From Simmondsia chinensis (Eukaryota > Streptophyta > Magnoliopsida > Caryophyllales > Simmondsiaceae), in contig JAGTTD010000012.1 in assembly GCA_018398585.1 (NCBI GenBank), positions 19,043,036 to 19,107,035 on the forward strand: 64,000 bases of DNA, written 5' to 3'. The notes under the pieces are model-generated. The model was not told where the DNA came from. It saw only the letters and a program-made list of their open reading frames with translations, and did no database searches. Positions 37,101-47,898 of this stretch are shown one piece after another. Every line of letters starts with the position of its first letter. The first letter of the stretch is position 1. Both the position numbers and the translations under genes were made by a program.

Positions 37101-37260
37101 TTTTTTTTTTTAATTAGGAGGAGGGGGAGCAACGGCTCTCCCCCTCCAAAAGAGCCGTTGCTCCAACGGCTCTAGGGCCCGGTGCCCATAAAAAATGGGC
37201 CCGTGGCCCTGCCCGTTGTAGACCGAGCTCGGGCCTAGCCCTGCCCGTTGGCCACCTCTA
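34147..37260 (-). mobile_element. hAT transposon, 3.1 kb, defective
   Basis: Ends TATGGGTGGCC and, as reverse complement of the right end, TAGAGGTGGCC. The exact 8-bp duplication AGAATAAT flanks it at 34139-34146 and 37261-37268, confirmed against the empty site in the other LTR. Both subterminal regions are very GC-rich with repeated GGCCCGG/GGGCC words (34155-34285 and 37130-37250), as expected for transposase-binding clusters. It encodes a broken transposase. Confidence 0.94.
34582..36802 (-). pseudogene. hAT transposase pseudogene
   Basis: The apparent ATG at 36802 starts a Ser-rich N-terminus (MARNSSSSSGAGRA). A BED zinc finger follows at about 36500-36375 (CKLC ... LSRHIFRCH). Next comes the start of the RNase H-like catalytic domain at about 36100 (SLMSDSWNS, YMCITAHWIDD), with more of it in 35915-35640 (HLIRHMRPKLGGKCFHLRC) and 35438-34821 (ILFESIKAMKEKFVKYYSE, TILDPRCK). 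The C-terminal hATC dimerisation region is at 34851-34640 (ARDILSCPVSSVASECAFS). The breaks are stops or frame changes near 36287, 35972, 35640 and 34850. The family cuts and pastes DNA in the nucleus; this copy cannot be made as one protein. Confidence 0.9.
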
Positions 37261-37762
37261 AGAATAATGACAAATTTGATCGTTGAAATGGTAATGTTGC
37301 AGTGAAGATGAAAATGGCAGCAAGGGCAGCGATAGTAACGACTATTTGATTAATTGTTTTAAAAAATATTGTGATTAATTGCGAAATCTACTGAAGTGAA
37401 TAAGGGGTTTGAAGATTGTTTTCCAAAAAATAAAATATACATGTTAAGAAAAAGATCGCCCATGACTTAATACAAACAGGGGGCTTATATATATATATAT
37501 TTAAACTCTACAAAAACCTCCTTACTTTTTCAACGTGGATGTAATTTTTCATAACACTTAAGCTTAGCTTGTATCATTTTCCAACAGGTCTTTGGCAGGG
37601 AAATCATTTTTCAAGTTGAACGTGATTTTGACGACCTAGAGACTGTATTTTAGATAATTAAGGAAAGACAAACTGAGGGCAGTGACCTTAGAATGTACAC
37701 AGCAACATCCAAATTAGTATTTCTTTAGGGAAAAGCTTAGAGAGCGAATATGAAGCACTTTA

Positions 37763-38499
37763 GGGAAATCATACCAAATAAACCTCCAACCCCACTTTTA
37801 ATCTTTTTCCAACCCCTCTTTCCTAAAACTAACCCATTTAAACCATTTTGTCCTTTTCACTCTACTCTCTCCCGTTCACTCTCTCTCTCATCTGCAAGAC
37901 CCTCTCTCTCTCCTCTTACGTCCATCCCATTCAGTCTCTCTCTCCTCTAACTTCATCTGCAAGACTCGTTCCCTCCCGTTGTGACCTTCTAGCTGCTCTA
38001 TCTTCCACAAGACGCATTCGTCTGGCGTTTTCGTCTATTTGCTCACTTCATCCTTGCTCATTTTGTCACGTCCCTCGATCTCCGTTGCATTTTGTTGCTG
38101 GACTTTGTCGATCTAGGGTTTAATCACCATTTTTGAGAAGGTAACACCGATTTTTGAAGTTAGTGCGTGTTTAGAGGTGTGATGGTTGTGTGTAGGGGTT
38201 TTTTTAGGGAAATGTATATGCGTTTGTTTCGTATGTTGCACTGGCCTAGTAATGGTTAGGGTTTTTTTTTTTGGTTTAGGGTTTTGCTGTTAGTGGTCTT
38301 GTGAGTAAGAGTCAGTGTATTTTGAGTGAGGTCCCATACTAGATTGGTTATTTGATTCAGTGACTGATTTACTTTATTGTTTGTCATTGTACTTGCATTT
38401 TTTGTATTTTATGTGTGTGGTGGTTGAATCGGTTTTTATTGATATTTCCCTATACGTTGTGTTGATTTTGGGGGTGGAAAGCAGATGTTGACGGTGAAT
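37763..38499 (+). repeat. Left terminal arm of the foldback element
   Basis: Inverted counterpart of 45110-45804. It holds a CT-rich stretch (37850-37960) and GATCTAGGGTTTAATCACC then GAGAAGGTAACACC (38110-38147), which reads like a 5' UTR exon end with a donor site. GT-rich DNA follows. Confidence 0.85.
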
Positions 38500-41400
38500 C
38501 ATAAATGGTATATAATTGACGATACACGGTGTGTGAGTGTTGAAAATGGACCACCATCGTATGGTGTTGGTGTGTTACTAGTCATTAATGGTATATGATT
38601 AATCATACACCATGTATGATTGGTTTAAATGGTGCAATATCATTTTTTGTTGGTTGTTTCAAGTCATTAATGGTTTTAAACCAATCATACACTGTGTATG
38701 ATTTGTTTAAATGGTGTAATATCATGTTGGTTGGTGTATTTTAAGTCATTAGTGGTGTATAATTAATCATACATCGTGTATGATTGGTTTAAATGGAGTA
38801 AAATCATTTTCTCTTGGTGTGTTTCAAGTCAGTAACAGTTTATGATTAATCATACACCATGTATGATAGGTTTAAATGGTGTGAAATCATTTTGCGTTGG
38901 TGTGTTTTAAGTCACTAATGGTGTATGATCAATCATACGCCGTGTGTGATTGGTTTTAATGGTATGAAATCATTTTCTCTTGGTGTGTTTTAAGTCACTA
39001 TTGGTGTATGATCAATCATACACCATGTATGATGGGTTTAAAATGGTGTGAAATCATTTTGTTTTGGTGTGTTTTAAGTAATTAGTGGTGTATGACTAAT
39101 TATAAACCCTGTATGATGGGTTTAAATGGTTTGAAATCATTTTCTCTTGGTATGTTTCAAGTAATTAGTGGTGTATGATTAATCATACACCGTGTATGAT
39201 AGGTTTTGATAGTGTAAAATCAACTTTTGTTAGTATTTTTTAAGTAACCAGTGGTGTATGATTAATCATACATCGTGTACGATGGGTTTTAATGGTGTGA
39301 AATCATTTTGTGTTGGTGTGTGTCAAGTAATTAGTGGTGTATGATTAATCATACACTATCAATGATGGGTTTAAATGGCGTGAAATCATTTTCTCTTGGT
39401 TTGTTTTAAGTAATCAGTGGTGTATGATTGGTTTAAATGGTATGAAATCATTTTTTCTTGGTGTGTTTCAAGTCACTAACGGTGTATGAATGGTTTATAT
39501 GGAGTGAAATCATTTTCACTTGGTATGTTTTAAGTCACATAGGTGTATGATTAGTTTAAATGGTGTGAACTCTTTTTGTGTTAGTGTGTTTCAAGTAATT
39601 AGTGGTGTATGATCAATCATACACCGTGTATGATTGATGTAAATGGTGTAACATCAATTTGTATTGGTGTGTTTTAAGTAATTAATGGTGTATGATTAAT
39701 AATACACGGTGTATGATTAATCATACACCGTGTATGATTGGTTTAAATGGTGTGAAATCATTTTCTCTTGGTGTGTTTGGAGTCACTAACGGTTTATGAT
39801 TAATCATACACCGTGTATGATAGGCTTAAATAGTGTGAAATTATTTTGTGTTGGTGTGTTTCAAGTCGCTAAAGGTGTATTATTAATCATACACCGTGTG
39901 TGATGGGTTTAAATGGTGTGAAATCATTTTCTCTTGGTCTGTTTTAACTCATTATTGGTGTATGATGAATCCTAAACCGTGTATGATTGGTTTAAATGGT
40001 GTGAACTCATTTTGTGTTGGTGTGTTTCAAGTAATTAGTGATGTATGATCAATCATACACCTTGTATGATTGATGTAAATAGTGTAATATCAATTTGTGT
40101 TGGTGTGTTTTTAGTAATTAATGGTGTATGATTAATCATACACCATGTATGATTAGTTTAAATGGTGTGAAATTATTTTCTCTTGGTGTGTTTCAAGTCA
40201 CTAATGGTTTATGATTAATCGTGCACCTTATATGATAGGTTTAAATGGTGTGAAATCATTTTCTCTTGGTGTGTTTTCAATCATTATTGGTGTATGATCA
40301 ATCACACACCGTGTATAATGGGTTTTAAATAGTGTGAAATCATTTTGTGTTGGTGTATTTAAAGTAATTAGTGGTGTATGATTAATCATAAACCCTGTAT
40401 GATTGGTATAAATGGTTTGAAATCATTTTCTCTTTGTGTATTTTAAGTAATTAGTGGTGTATGATCAATCATACACCGTGTATTATAGGTTTTAATAGTG
40501 TAAAATTAACTTGTGTTCGTGTGTTTTAAGTTACCGTGTATGATTGGTTTAAATGGTGTGAAATCATTTTCTCTTGGTGTGTTTTAAGTCACTATTGGTG
40601 TATGATCAATCATACACTGTGTATGATGGGTTTTAAATGGTGTGAAATCATTTTGTGTTGGTGTGTTTTTAGTAATTAGTGGTGTATGATTAATCACAAA
40701 CCCTGTATAATGGGTTTAAATGGTTTGAAATCATTTTCTCTTGGTGTGTTTCAAGTAATTAGTGGTGTATGATTAATCATACACCGTATATGATAGGTTT
40801 TAATAGTGCAAAATCAACTTGTGTTAGTGTGTTTCATGTAACCAGTGGTGTATAATTAATCATACATCGTGTATGATGGGTTTTACTGGTGTGAAATCAT
40901 TTTGTGTTGGTGTGTTTCAAGTAATTAGTGGTGTATAATTAATCATACACCATCTATGATGGGTTTAAATGGTGTGAAATCATTTTCTCTTGGTTTGTTT
41001 TAAGCAATTAGGGGTGTATGATTAATCATACGCCGTGTATGATTGGTTTAAATGGTGTGAAATCATTTTCTCTTGGTCTGTTTTGAGTCACTGTTGGTGT
41101 ATGATCAATCATATACCGTGTATGATTAGTTTAAATGGTGTGAACTCATTTTGTGTTAGTGTGTTTCAAGTAATTAGTGGTATAAAATCAATCGTACACC
41201 GTGTATAATTGATGTAAATGGTGTAATATCGATTTGTGTAGGTTTATTTTAAGTAATTAATGGTGTATAATTAATCATACACCATGTATGATTGGTTTAA
41301 ATGGTGTAAAATCATTTTCTCTTGGTGTGATTCAAGTCACTAACGGTTTATGATGAATCATACACGGTGTATGATTGGTTTAAATAGTGTGAACTCATTT

Positions 41401-41790
41401 TGTGTTGGTTTCAAGTAATTAGTAGTATATGATCAATCATACACTGTGTATGATTGATGTAAATGGTGTAATATCAATTTGTATTGGTATGTTTTAAGTA
41501 ATAAATGTTGTATCATTAATCATACACCATGTCTGATTGGTTTAAATGGTGTGAACTCATTTTGTGTTGGTGTGTTTTAAGTAATTAGTGATGTAAGATT
41601 AATCATGCGCCATGTAAGATTGGTTCAAGCGGTGTGATATCATTTTCTGTTTGTGTGTTTTAAGTCACTAATGATGTATGATCAATCATACACAGTGCAT
41701 GAGTGTTGAAATATGGTGTATTATGAATGACACACGGTATGTGATCAATCATACACCATCTATCATCAATCATACACCGTGTGTGATGAA
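38500..41790 (+). repeat. Left satellite array, 83-bp units
   Basis: About 40 tandem copies of an ~83-bp unit of the form GTGTATGATTAATCATACAC-CGTGTATGAT-TGGTTTAAATGGTGTGAAATC-ATTTTCTCTTGGTGTGTTT-AAGTCACTAATG. Several units are truncated or lack the first palindrome (for example 39420-39560). Multi-unit blocks recur at about 1.58 kb (compare 39179-39418 with 40761-41000), so a higher-order structure exists. No coding. Confidence 0.95.
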
Positions 41791-41964
41791 CAATACTCAG
41801 TATGATTAATTCTGACAGAGGGAGTAAACGGAATTATTATGTTATATTCAACTTTAATCTTTGGTTTTGTGATTGTTGGTTTTTCTTTTATTTTAGATGG
41901 CAACGGAGACACGAAAGAGGAACCGAGAAGAGGAAGAGGTTGATTACATTTTCCCTAAACCAGT
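41791..41964 (+). other. Apex (loop) of the foldback element
   Basis: The only sequence not in the inverted arrays. It is T-rich and ends TTCTTTTATTTTAG at 41896, a good plant 3' splice site directly before an ATG. Confidence 0.6.
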
Positions 41965-41980
41965 CATACACGGTGTATGA
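41897..41980 (+). CDS. 27-codon micro-ORF at the apex, possible remnant of an element gene
   Basis: ATG at 41897 follows TTTTATTTTAG and gives MATETRKRNREEEEVDYIF, then runs into the first right-array repeat and stops at TGA 41978-41980. The charged KR/E-rich start looks like a real protein N-terminus and not repeat sequence, and the upstream arm contains a UTR-like exon end. A likely reading is that the element once carried a gene with a 5' UTR intron, and that only its start codon region survives. I do not recognise the family. Confidence 0.35.
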   Translation: MATETRKRNREEEEVDYIFPKPVIHGV

Positions 41981-44900
41981 TTGATCATACACCAATACTA
42001 ACTTAAAACACACCAAGAGAACATGATTCCACCCCATTTAAACCTATCATATATGGTGTATGATATATCAAACACCTCTAGTTACTTAAAACACACCAAG
42101 ATGAAATTATTTCAGACCATTTAAACCAATCATATACGGTGTATGATTCATCATACACCAATAGTGACTTAACACACACCGAGAGAAAATAATTTCACAC
42201 CATTTAAACTAATCATACACGGTGTATGATTGATCACATACGGTGTATGATTGATCATAAAGCACTAATGACTTCAATCACACCAAGAGAAAATGATTTC
42301 ACACCATTTAAATCAATCATACACCACTAATGACTTGCAACATACCAAAAGAAAATTATTTCACACCATAAAAACATATCATACACGGTGTATGATTAAT
42401 CATACACCATTTGCCACTTAAAACACACCAATAGAGAATGGTTTCACACCATTTAAACCAATCATACACAGTGTATGATTGATCACATACGGTGTATGAT
42501 TGATCATAAAGCACTAATGACTTCAATCACACCAAGAGAAAATGATTTCACACCATTTAAATCAATCATACACCACTAATGACTTACAACATACCAAAAG
42601 AAAATTATTTCACACCATAAAAACATATCATACACGGTGTATGATTAATCATACACCATTTGCCACTTAAAACACACCAATAGAGAATGATTTCACACCA
42701 TTTAAACCAATCATACACGGTGTATGATTGATCATACACCACTATTTACTTAAAACACATTAAAACAAGTTGATTTTATACACTTAAAACCTATCATACA
42801 CAGTGTATGATTGATCATACACCACTATTTACTTACAACACTCTAAAATAAGTTGATTTCACCAATCATACACAGTATATGATTGATCATACACCACTAA
42901 TGACTTGAAAGATACTAAAACAAGTTGATTTTACACCATCAAAACCTATCATACACGGTGTATGATAGATCATATACCACTATTTACTTAAAACACATTA
43001 AAACAAGTTAATTTTGCACCCTTAAAACCTATCATACAAGGTATATAATTAAGCAAACACCACTAATTACTTAAAACACACTAAAACAAGTTGATTTCAC
43101 ACAATTTAGACCAATCATACACGGTATATGATTAATCATACACCACTAATGACTTGAAAGACACTAAAATAAGTTGATTTTACACCATTAAAATCTATCA
43201 TACACGGTGTATGATTGATCATGCACCACTATTTACTGAAAACACATTAAAACCAGTTGATTTTACACCCTTAAACCTATCATACACAATGTATGACTGA
43301 TCATACACCACTATCTACTCAAAACAGACTAAAACAAATTGGTTTTACAGCCTTCAAACCCATCATACACGGTGTATGATTAACCAAACACCACTAATTA
43401 CTTAAAACACACTAAAACAAGTTGATTTCACACCATTTAGACCAATCATACACTGTGTATGGTTGATCATACCCACTAATGGCTTGAAAGACACTAAAAC
43501 AAGTTGATTATACACTATTAAAACCTATCGTACACGGTGTATGATTGATCATATACCAATAATTACTTAAAACACATTAAATGAAGTTGATTTTACACCC
43601 TTAAAACCTATCATACATGGTTTATGATTGATCATACGCCACTATTTACTTAAAACACACAAAAACAAGTTGATTTTACACCCTTTAAACCCATCATACA
43701 CGGTGTGTAATTAACTAAACACCACTAATTACTTAAACACACTAAAACAAGTTGATTTCACACCATTTAGACCAATCATACACGGTGTACGATTGATCAT
43801 ACACCACTAATGGCTCCAAAGACACTAAAACAAGTTGATTTTACACCATTAAAACCTATCATACACGGTGTATGATTAACCAAACACCACTAATTACTTA
43901 AAACACACTAAAACAAGTTGATTTCACACCCTTTAGACCAATCATACACCACTAATGACTTGAAAGACACTAAAACAAGTTGATTATACACCATTAAAAC
44001 CTATCATACACGGTGTATGATTGATCATACACCACTATTTACTTAAAACACATTAAAACAAGTTAATTTTACCCCCTTAAAACTTATCATACATAGTGTA
44101 TGATTGATCATACACCACTATTTACTTAAAAAACACTAAAACAAGTTGACTTTACACCCTTTAAACCCATCATACACGGTGTATAATTAACCAAACACCA
44201 CTAATTACTTAAAACACACTAAAACAAGTTGATTTCACCCCATTTGGACCAATCATACACGGTGTATGATTGATCATACACTACTAATGACTTGAAAGAC
44301 ACTAAAACAAGTTGATTTTACACCATTAAAACCTATCATATATGGTGTATGATTGATCATACACCACTATTTACTTAAAACACATTAAAACAAGTTGATT
44401 TTACACCCTTAAAACCTATCATACAGGGTGTGTGATTGATCATACACCACTATTTACTTAAAACACACTAAAACAAGTTGATTTCACACAATTTAGACGA
44501 ATCATACATGGAGTATGATTGATCATACACCACTATTTACTTAAAACACATTAAAACAAGTTAGTTTTGCACCCTTAAAACCTATCATACATGGTGTATA
44601 ATTGATCATACACCACTATTTACTTAAAATAAACTAAAACAAGTTAATTTTACACCCTTTAAATCCATCATGCACAGTGTATGATTAACCAAACACCACT
44701 AATTACTTAAAACACACTAAAACAAGTTGATTTCACACCATTTAGACCAATCATACTTGGTGTATGATTGATCACACACCACTATTTACTTAAAAAACAT
44801 TAAAACAAGTTGATTTTACACCCTTAAAACCTATCATACACGATGTATGATTGATCATATACCACTATTTACTTAAAACACACTAAAACAAGTTGATTTC

Positions 44901-45109
44901 ACACCATTTAGACCAATCATACACGATGTATGATTGGTTTAAGACCATTAATGACTTGAAACAACCAACAAAAAAATGATATTACACCATTTAAACCAAT
45001 CATAAATGGTGTATGATTAATCATAAACCATTAATGACTATTAACACACCAACACCATATGATAGAAATCCATTTTCAACACTTACACGCTGTGAATCAA
45101 CTATCATAC
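41965..45109 (-). repeat. Right satellite array, 83-bp units (inverted)
   Basis: About 38 copies of the same repeat in opposite orientation (CAAGTTGATTTTACACC..CCTATCATACACGGTGTATG..TGATCATACACCACTATTTAC..TTAAAACACATTAAAA, 83 bp). Units here favour ACAAGTTGATT where the left array has AAATCATTTTCTC, so the arms evolved separately. A 249-bp block (3 units) is repeated almost exactly at 42241 and 42490. Confidence 0.95.
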
Positions 45110-45804
45110 ACCATTTTTGCTTTACCGTCAACATCTGCTTTCCACCCCCAAAATCCACACAACATATAGGCAAATATCAATAAAAACCTATTCAACCACC
45201 ACACTACAAAAAACGCAGGTATAATGAGGAACAATAAAGTAAATCAGCCACGGAATCAAATAACCAAGCCAGAATGGAAACCTCACTCAAAATACACTAA
45301 CTTTTACTCACAACACCAATAACAACAAAACCCTAAAGCCCAAAAAAAAAACCCTAAACCAATACTAGGCCAGCGCAACACACGAAACAATTGCATATAC
45401 ATTTCCCTCAAACAACCCTAACAAACAACAAAGAGAAAACAAACATGCACTAACGAAATTGGTGTTACCTTTTGGAAATGGTGATTAAACCCTAGATGAA
45501 CAAGGTGCAGTGACGAAATGCAACGGATGGCGAGGGACGTGACAACGAGAGCAAGGATGAAGTGAGCGAAGAGAAGGTCTAATAGAAGATATGGGAACTC
45601 GAAGGTCACAACAGGTGGAAAGGAGAGAGACTGTATGGGAAATGGGCATAAGAGGAGAGAGAGAGGTGTTGCAGAGGAGAAAGAGAGTGAAAATGGGAGG
45701 AAAATAATGGCAGGGGCAATTTTGTCCAATTGGGTTGGTTTAAGGAGATGGGGGTTGGAAAAAGATTAAATGTAGGGGTTGGGGTCTGTTCCGCATGATT
45801 TCCC
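45110..45804 (-). repeat. Right terminal arm of the foldback element
   Basis: Inverted counterpart of 37763-38499, roughly 80% similar by eye with small indels. The reverse complement of its outer end starts GGGAAATCATGCGG. Confidence 0.85.
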
Positions 45805-45813
45805 AACACTTTA

Positions 45814-46318
45814 CCTATATGTCAAATATCACACACATATATAGGCAGTAGTACCATGTACGCCATGTGGGAAAGAAAGATGGAACAAATGGGTGAATCA
45901 ACGTCTTAGATTGCGACCTACCAGCTCCTTACTCTGCCAAGGGGATTTTTAGTGACTTATCAGAAGATTAGAAAATTCCTTTGTAGACATCTTTTATTTT
46001 AGGCGACCTAGGCTTAGATGATCAAGAAGAAGCTATCACATTTGACTTAGTTATGGGTGCTATACGAGCCAATTCTTGAAATAACACTAAAAGAAAAAAT
46101 ATTTTTAAATTTAGCTTCTGAAAAACTATTTACCCAAATGACATACACATAATCTTTGTCATTTTTTTTTTCTTTTTTAGATAAAATTTGAATACCAAAT
46201 AGTAATTAAAAATCTAAATTTGAGGAACAATGTGATTTAAGTTTTTAATAAATAATTGAATTTAACTTGTTTATATTCTATTTTCAATTTTTCAATTTTC
46301 TATAATGATATTAAGGTA
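45814..46318. other. Non-coding, no recognised feature
   Basis: AT-rich intergenic DNA between two elements. No gene or repeat structure seen. Confidence 0.4.
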
Positions 46319-46327
46319 TGTTTCACA

Positions 46328-46585
46328 GTATGTTTGATCTCTGCTGATGTTGGTTGCTTTATGTTATTGTTTTGCTCAACGTGTGTTTGCCCTAGTCATT
46401 TGTTACTCTTCTGCTGCCAGGTCACATGCTCATTGCGGCGGACCTGCTTCTCAGGTTGGGGGTCCTCGGAAACAGCCTTTCTTCAGGGCAGCCCCCGAAG
46501 GGGGAAGGCTGCATACATCTACCCCCCCAGACCCTGCTTAGGCGGGAGCCCTTGGAGGCACTGGGTTTGTTGTTGTTGTTGTTAT
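46328..46585 (+). mobile_element. SINE, plus orientation (~258 bp)
   Basis: The body reads CTTCTCAGGTTGGGGGTCCT, GGAAACAGCC, AAGGCTGCATACATCTACCC and CAGACCCTGCTTAGGCGGG, then GGCACTGGG and a (TTG)n tail, the conserved angiosperm SINE 3' domain. TGTTTCACA occurs at 46319-46327 and 46586-46594, a 9-bp target duplication. The head (46328-46446) does not show a clear tRNA or 5S match. Confidence 0.75.
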
Positions 46586-46738
46586 TGTTTCACATTATGT
46601 GAACAAACAAATATAATTAAAGAGTTCTAATAAAAAAATAATTTAATGTAATTTAAATATTTAATTTAATTAAAATTTTATTTGAATAATTTATTTCAAA
46701 TATTTATTAAATAAATTAAATTAATTTAATTATTATAA

Positions 46739-47394
46739 GAGTAAATTGCAGAAAACTCCCTAACTTTTGCTTCAAAAACAGAAAGCCCCCCTCACAAATA
46801 AAATCACTTATTAAACCCCTTCACTTTTAAAAAATTATCACTTTGCCTCCTATTTTTGATCATTTTGCCCCTCAAAATAAAATAGTTCAGTATTTAATTT
46901 TATTTTTAGGTTGAATTTTATGTTCTGAGAAAAATAAGAATTTTTTTTTCATATTTATAGAAAAAGAAAATTTTATATTTATAAAAATTATTATTTTAAT
47001 TAATTATACAGTAGTGACATTATAATATCAATAAAAAAATTATATTTTATTTTATAATATTTTTTATAAAAATTTTAAAAATATTTTTTTATCTTCTAAA
47101 CTTATAATATCATTACTATAATTAACTAAAAAAATTATATATGTTATAAACATATAAAATTTTCTTAATTCTATTAAGAACAATATATATCTTTTTTAAT
47201 TTTGCATAATAATATAAAACCTCCTTCCAAAAATATAATTAAACATTTATTCGCCTCACCTTTCAGGGGAAAAATGGTCAAAAAATATTTTATGGGGATT
47301 AAGTGATAAATTTTTAAAAATAAAGGGGTTTTGTGAATGTGAAAAGTTCTCTGTTTTTGAAGCAAAAGACATGAGAATTTTCAGTAATTTATCC
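46739..47394. mobile_element. Mutator-like element with ~150-bp TIRs (656 bp)
   Basis: Left end GAGTAAATTGCAGAAAACTC and reverse complement of the right end GGATAAATTACTGAAAATTC remain similar through TTTTGCTTCAAAAACAGA and ATTATCACTT-like blocks for ~150 bp. The exact 9-bp duplication TTATTATAA flanks it (46730-46738, 47395-47403). The AT-rich interior has no coding. Confidence 0.9.
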
Positions 47395-47403
47395 TTATTA
47401 TAA

Positions 47404-47898
47404 TTATAAAAATATTATAAATAAAAAAAAATCAAATATACATGCATAAAAGCGAATTCATGTATTGAAAAGCCTACAGTGATATTCAAATTTTTTAATA
47501 AAATGGTGAAAAAAGAATTTAAAAAAAATACCAAAGACAATATAAATGTCATTTGGTTAAATAGTTTCTTTTAAAGGTTAATTTTGATAATATATATATA
47601 TATATTTTTTTGGCTGTTACTTTAGGTACAGGCTCGTACGGTACCCAGTTTTTAATGAAATCGTACAGCTAATATACTTAGAAAATAAAACTACTGCCAA
47701 AAAATATACAATTTCTCTATTATATTATTTTTAGTAAGGTTATATCACAAGCAAAGCCGTGTGATGCAATAGCATTGAGTAACGTTACACTACTAGAAAG
47801 CAATATTTGATAGTTTAAATTCCCTAGGCTCTGTTAACCAAATGAAATTATAATTGAACTATAAAATTGTAAAAGTGGAATTGGAATTCTGATAAAAT
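47404..47898. other. Non-coding, AT-rich
   Basis: Contains an (AT)n run near 47590-47604 and no recognisable gene. Confidence 0.4.

Larger units (their letters stand above)
28006..37586 (-). mobile_element. Copia-derived, nearly non-coding LTR retrotransposon (minus)
   Basis: Two 1-kb LTRs bound 4.4 kb of internal DNA, flanked by the perfect 5-bp duplication GGTCT (28001-28005 and 37587-37591). On the minus strand the left LTR is preceded by a polypurine tract (CTTCATAGGGGAT), so the right LTR is the 5' one. The only recognised coding is an RNase H tail at about 29825-29995. It resembles a large retrotransposon derivative: long, non-coding, needing proteins from a relative. The 5' LTR carries a later hAT insertion. 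Confidence 0.9.
33454..37586 (-). repeat. 5' LTR of the minus-strand element, split by a hAT element
   Basis: LTR sequence at 33454-34146 and 37261-37586 is the partner of 28006-29017. The uninterrupted partner gives the empty site (ATAGAATAATGACAAA), proving where the hAT entered. Confidence 0.92.
37763..45804. mobile_element. Giant foldback / Mutator-like element with inverted 83-bp arrays (8.0 kb)
   Basis: The two ends are inverted copies: GGGAAATCATACC at the left and GGGAAATCATGCGG as reverse complement of the right. Similarity continues through CTTTTTCCAACCCC, a CTCTCTCTC tract, AGGGTTTAATCACCATTT, GGGAAATGTATATGC and GGGGGTGGAAAGCAGATGT. Flanks AGCACTTTA (37754-37762) and AACACTTTA (45805-45813) match 8/9, the Mutator-size duplication. 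Between the ~740-bp arms lie two opposed arrays of an 83-bp repeat and a ~170-bp unique apex. The layout resembles foldback elements of the FARE type described in Arabidopsis, which combine long tandem-repeat TIRs with 9-bp duplications. No transposase is recognised. Confidence 0.85.

Noticed and set aside
37750..38123. Ser/Leu-rich frames as a secreted protein gene
   Set aside because: They are a translation of the CT-rich repeat in the left arm and recur in the inverted right arm (45418-45809).
38500..45109. CRISPR-like array of regularly spaced repeats
   Set aside because: Repeats and spacers vary together, units are contiguous 83-bp tandem copies without unique spacers, and the genome is a plant.
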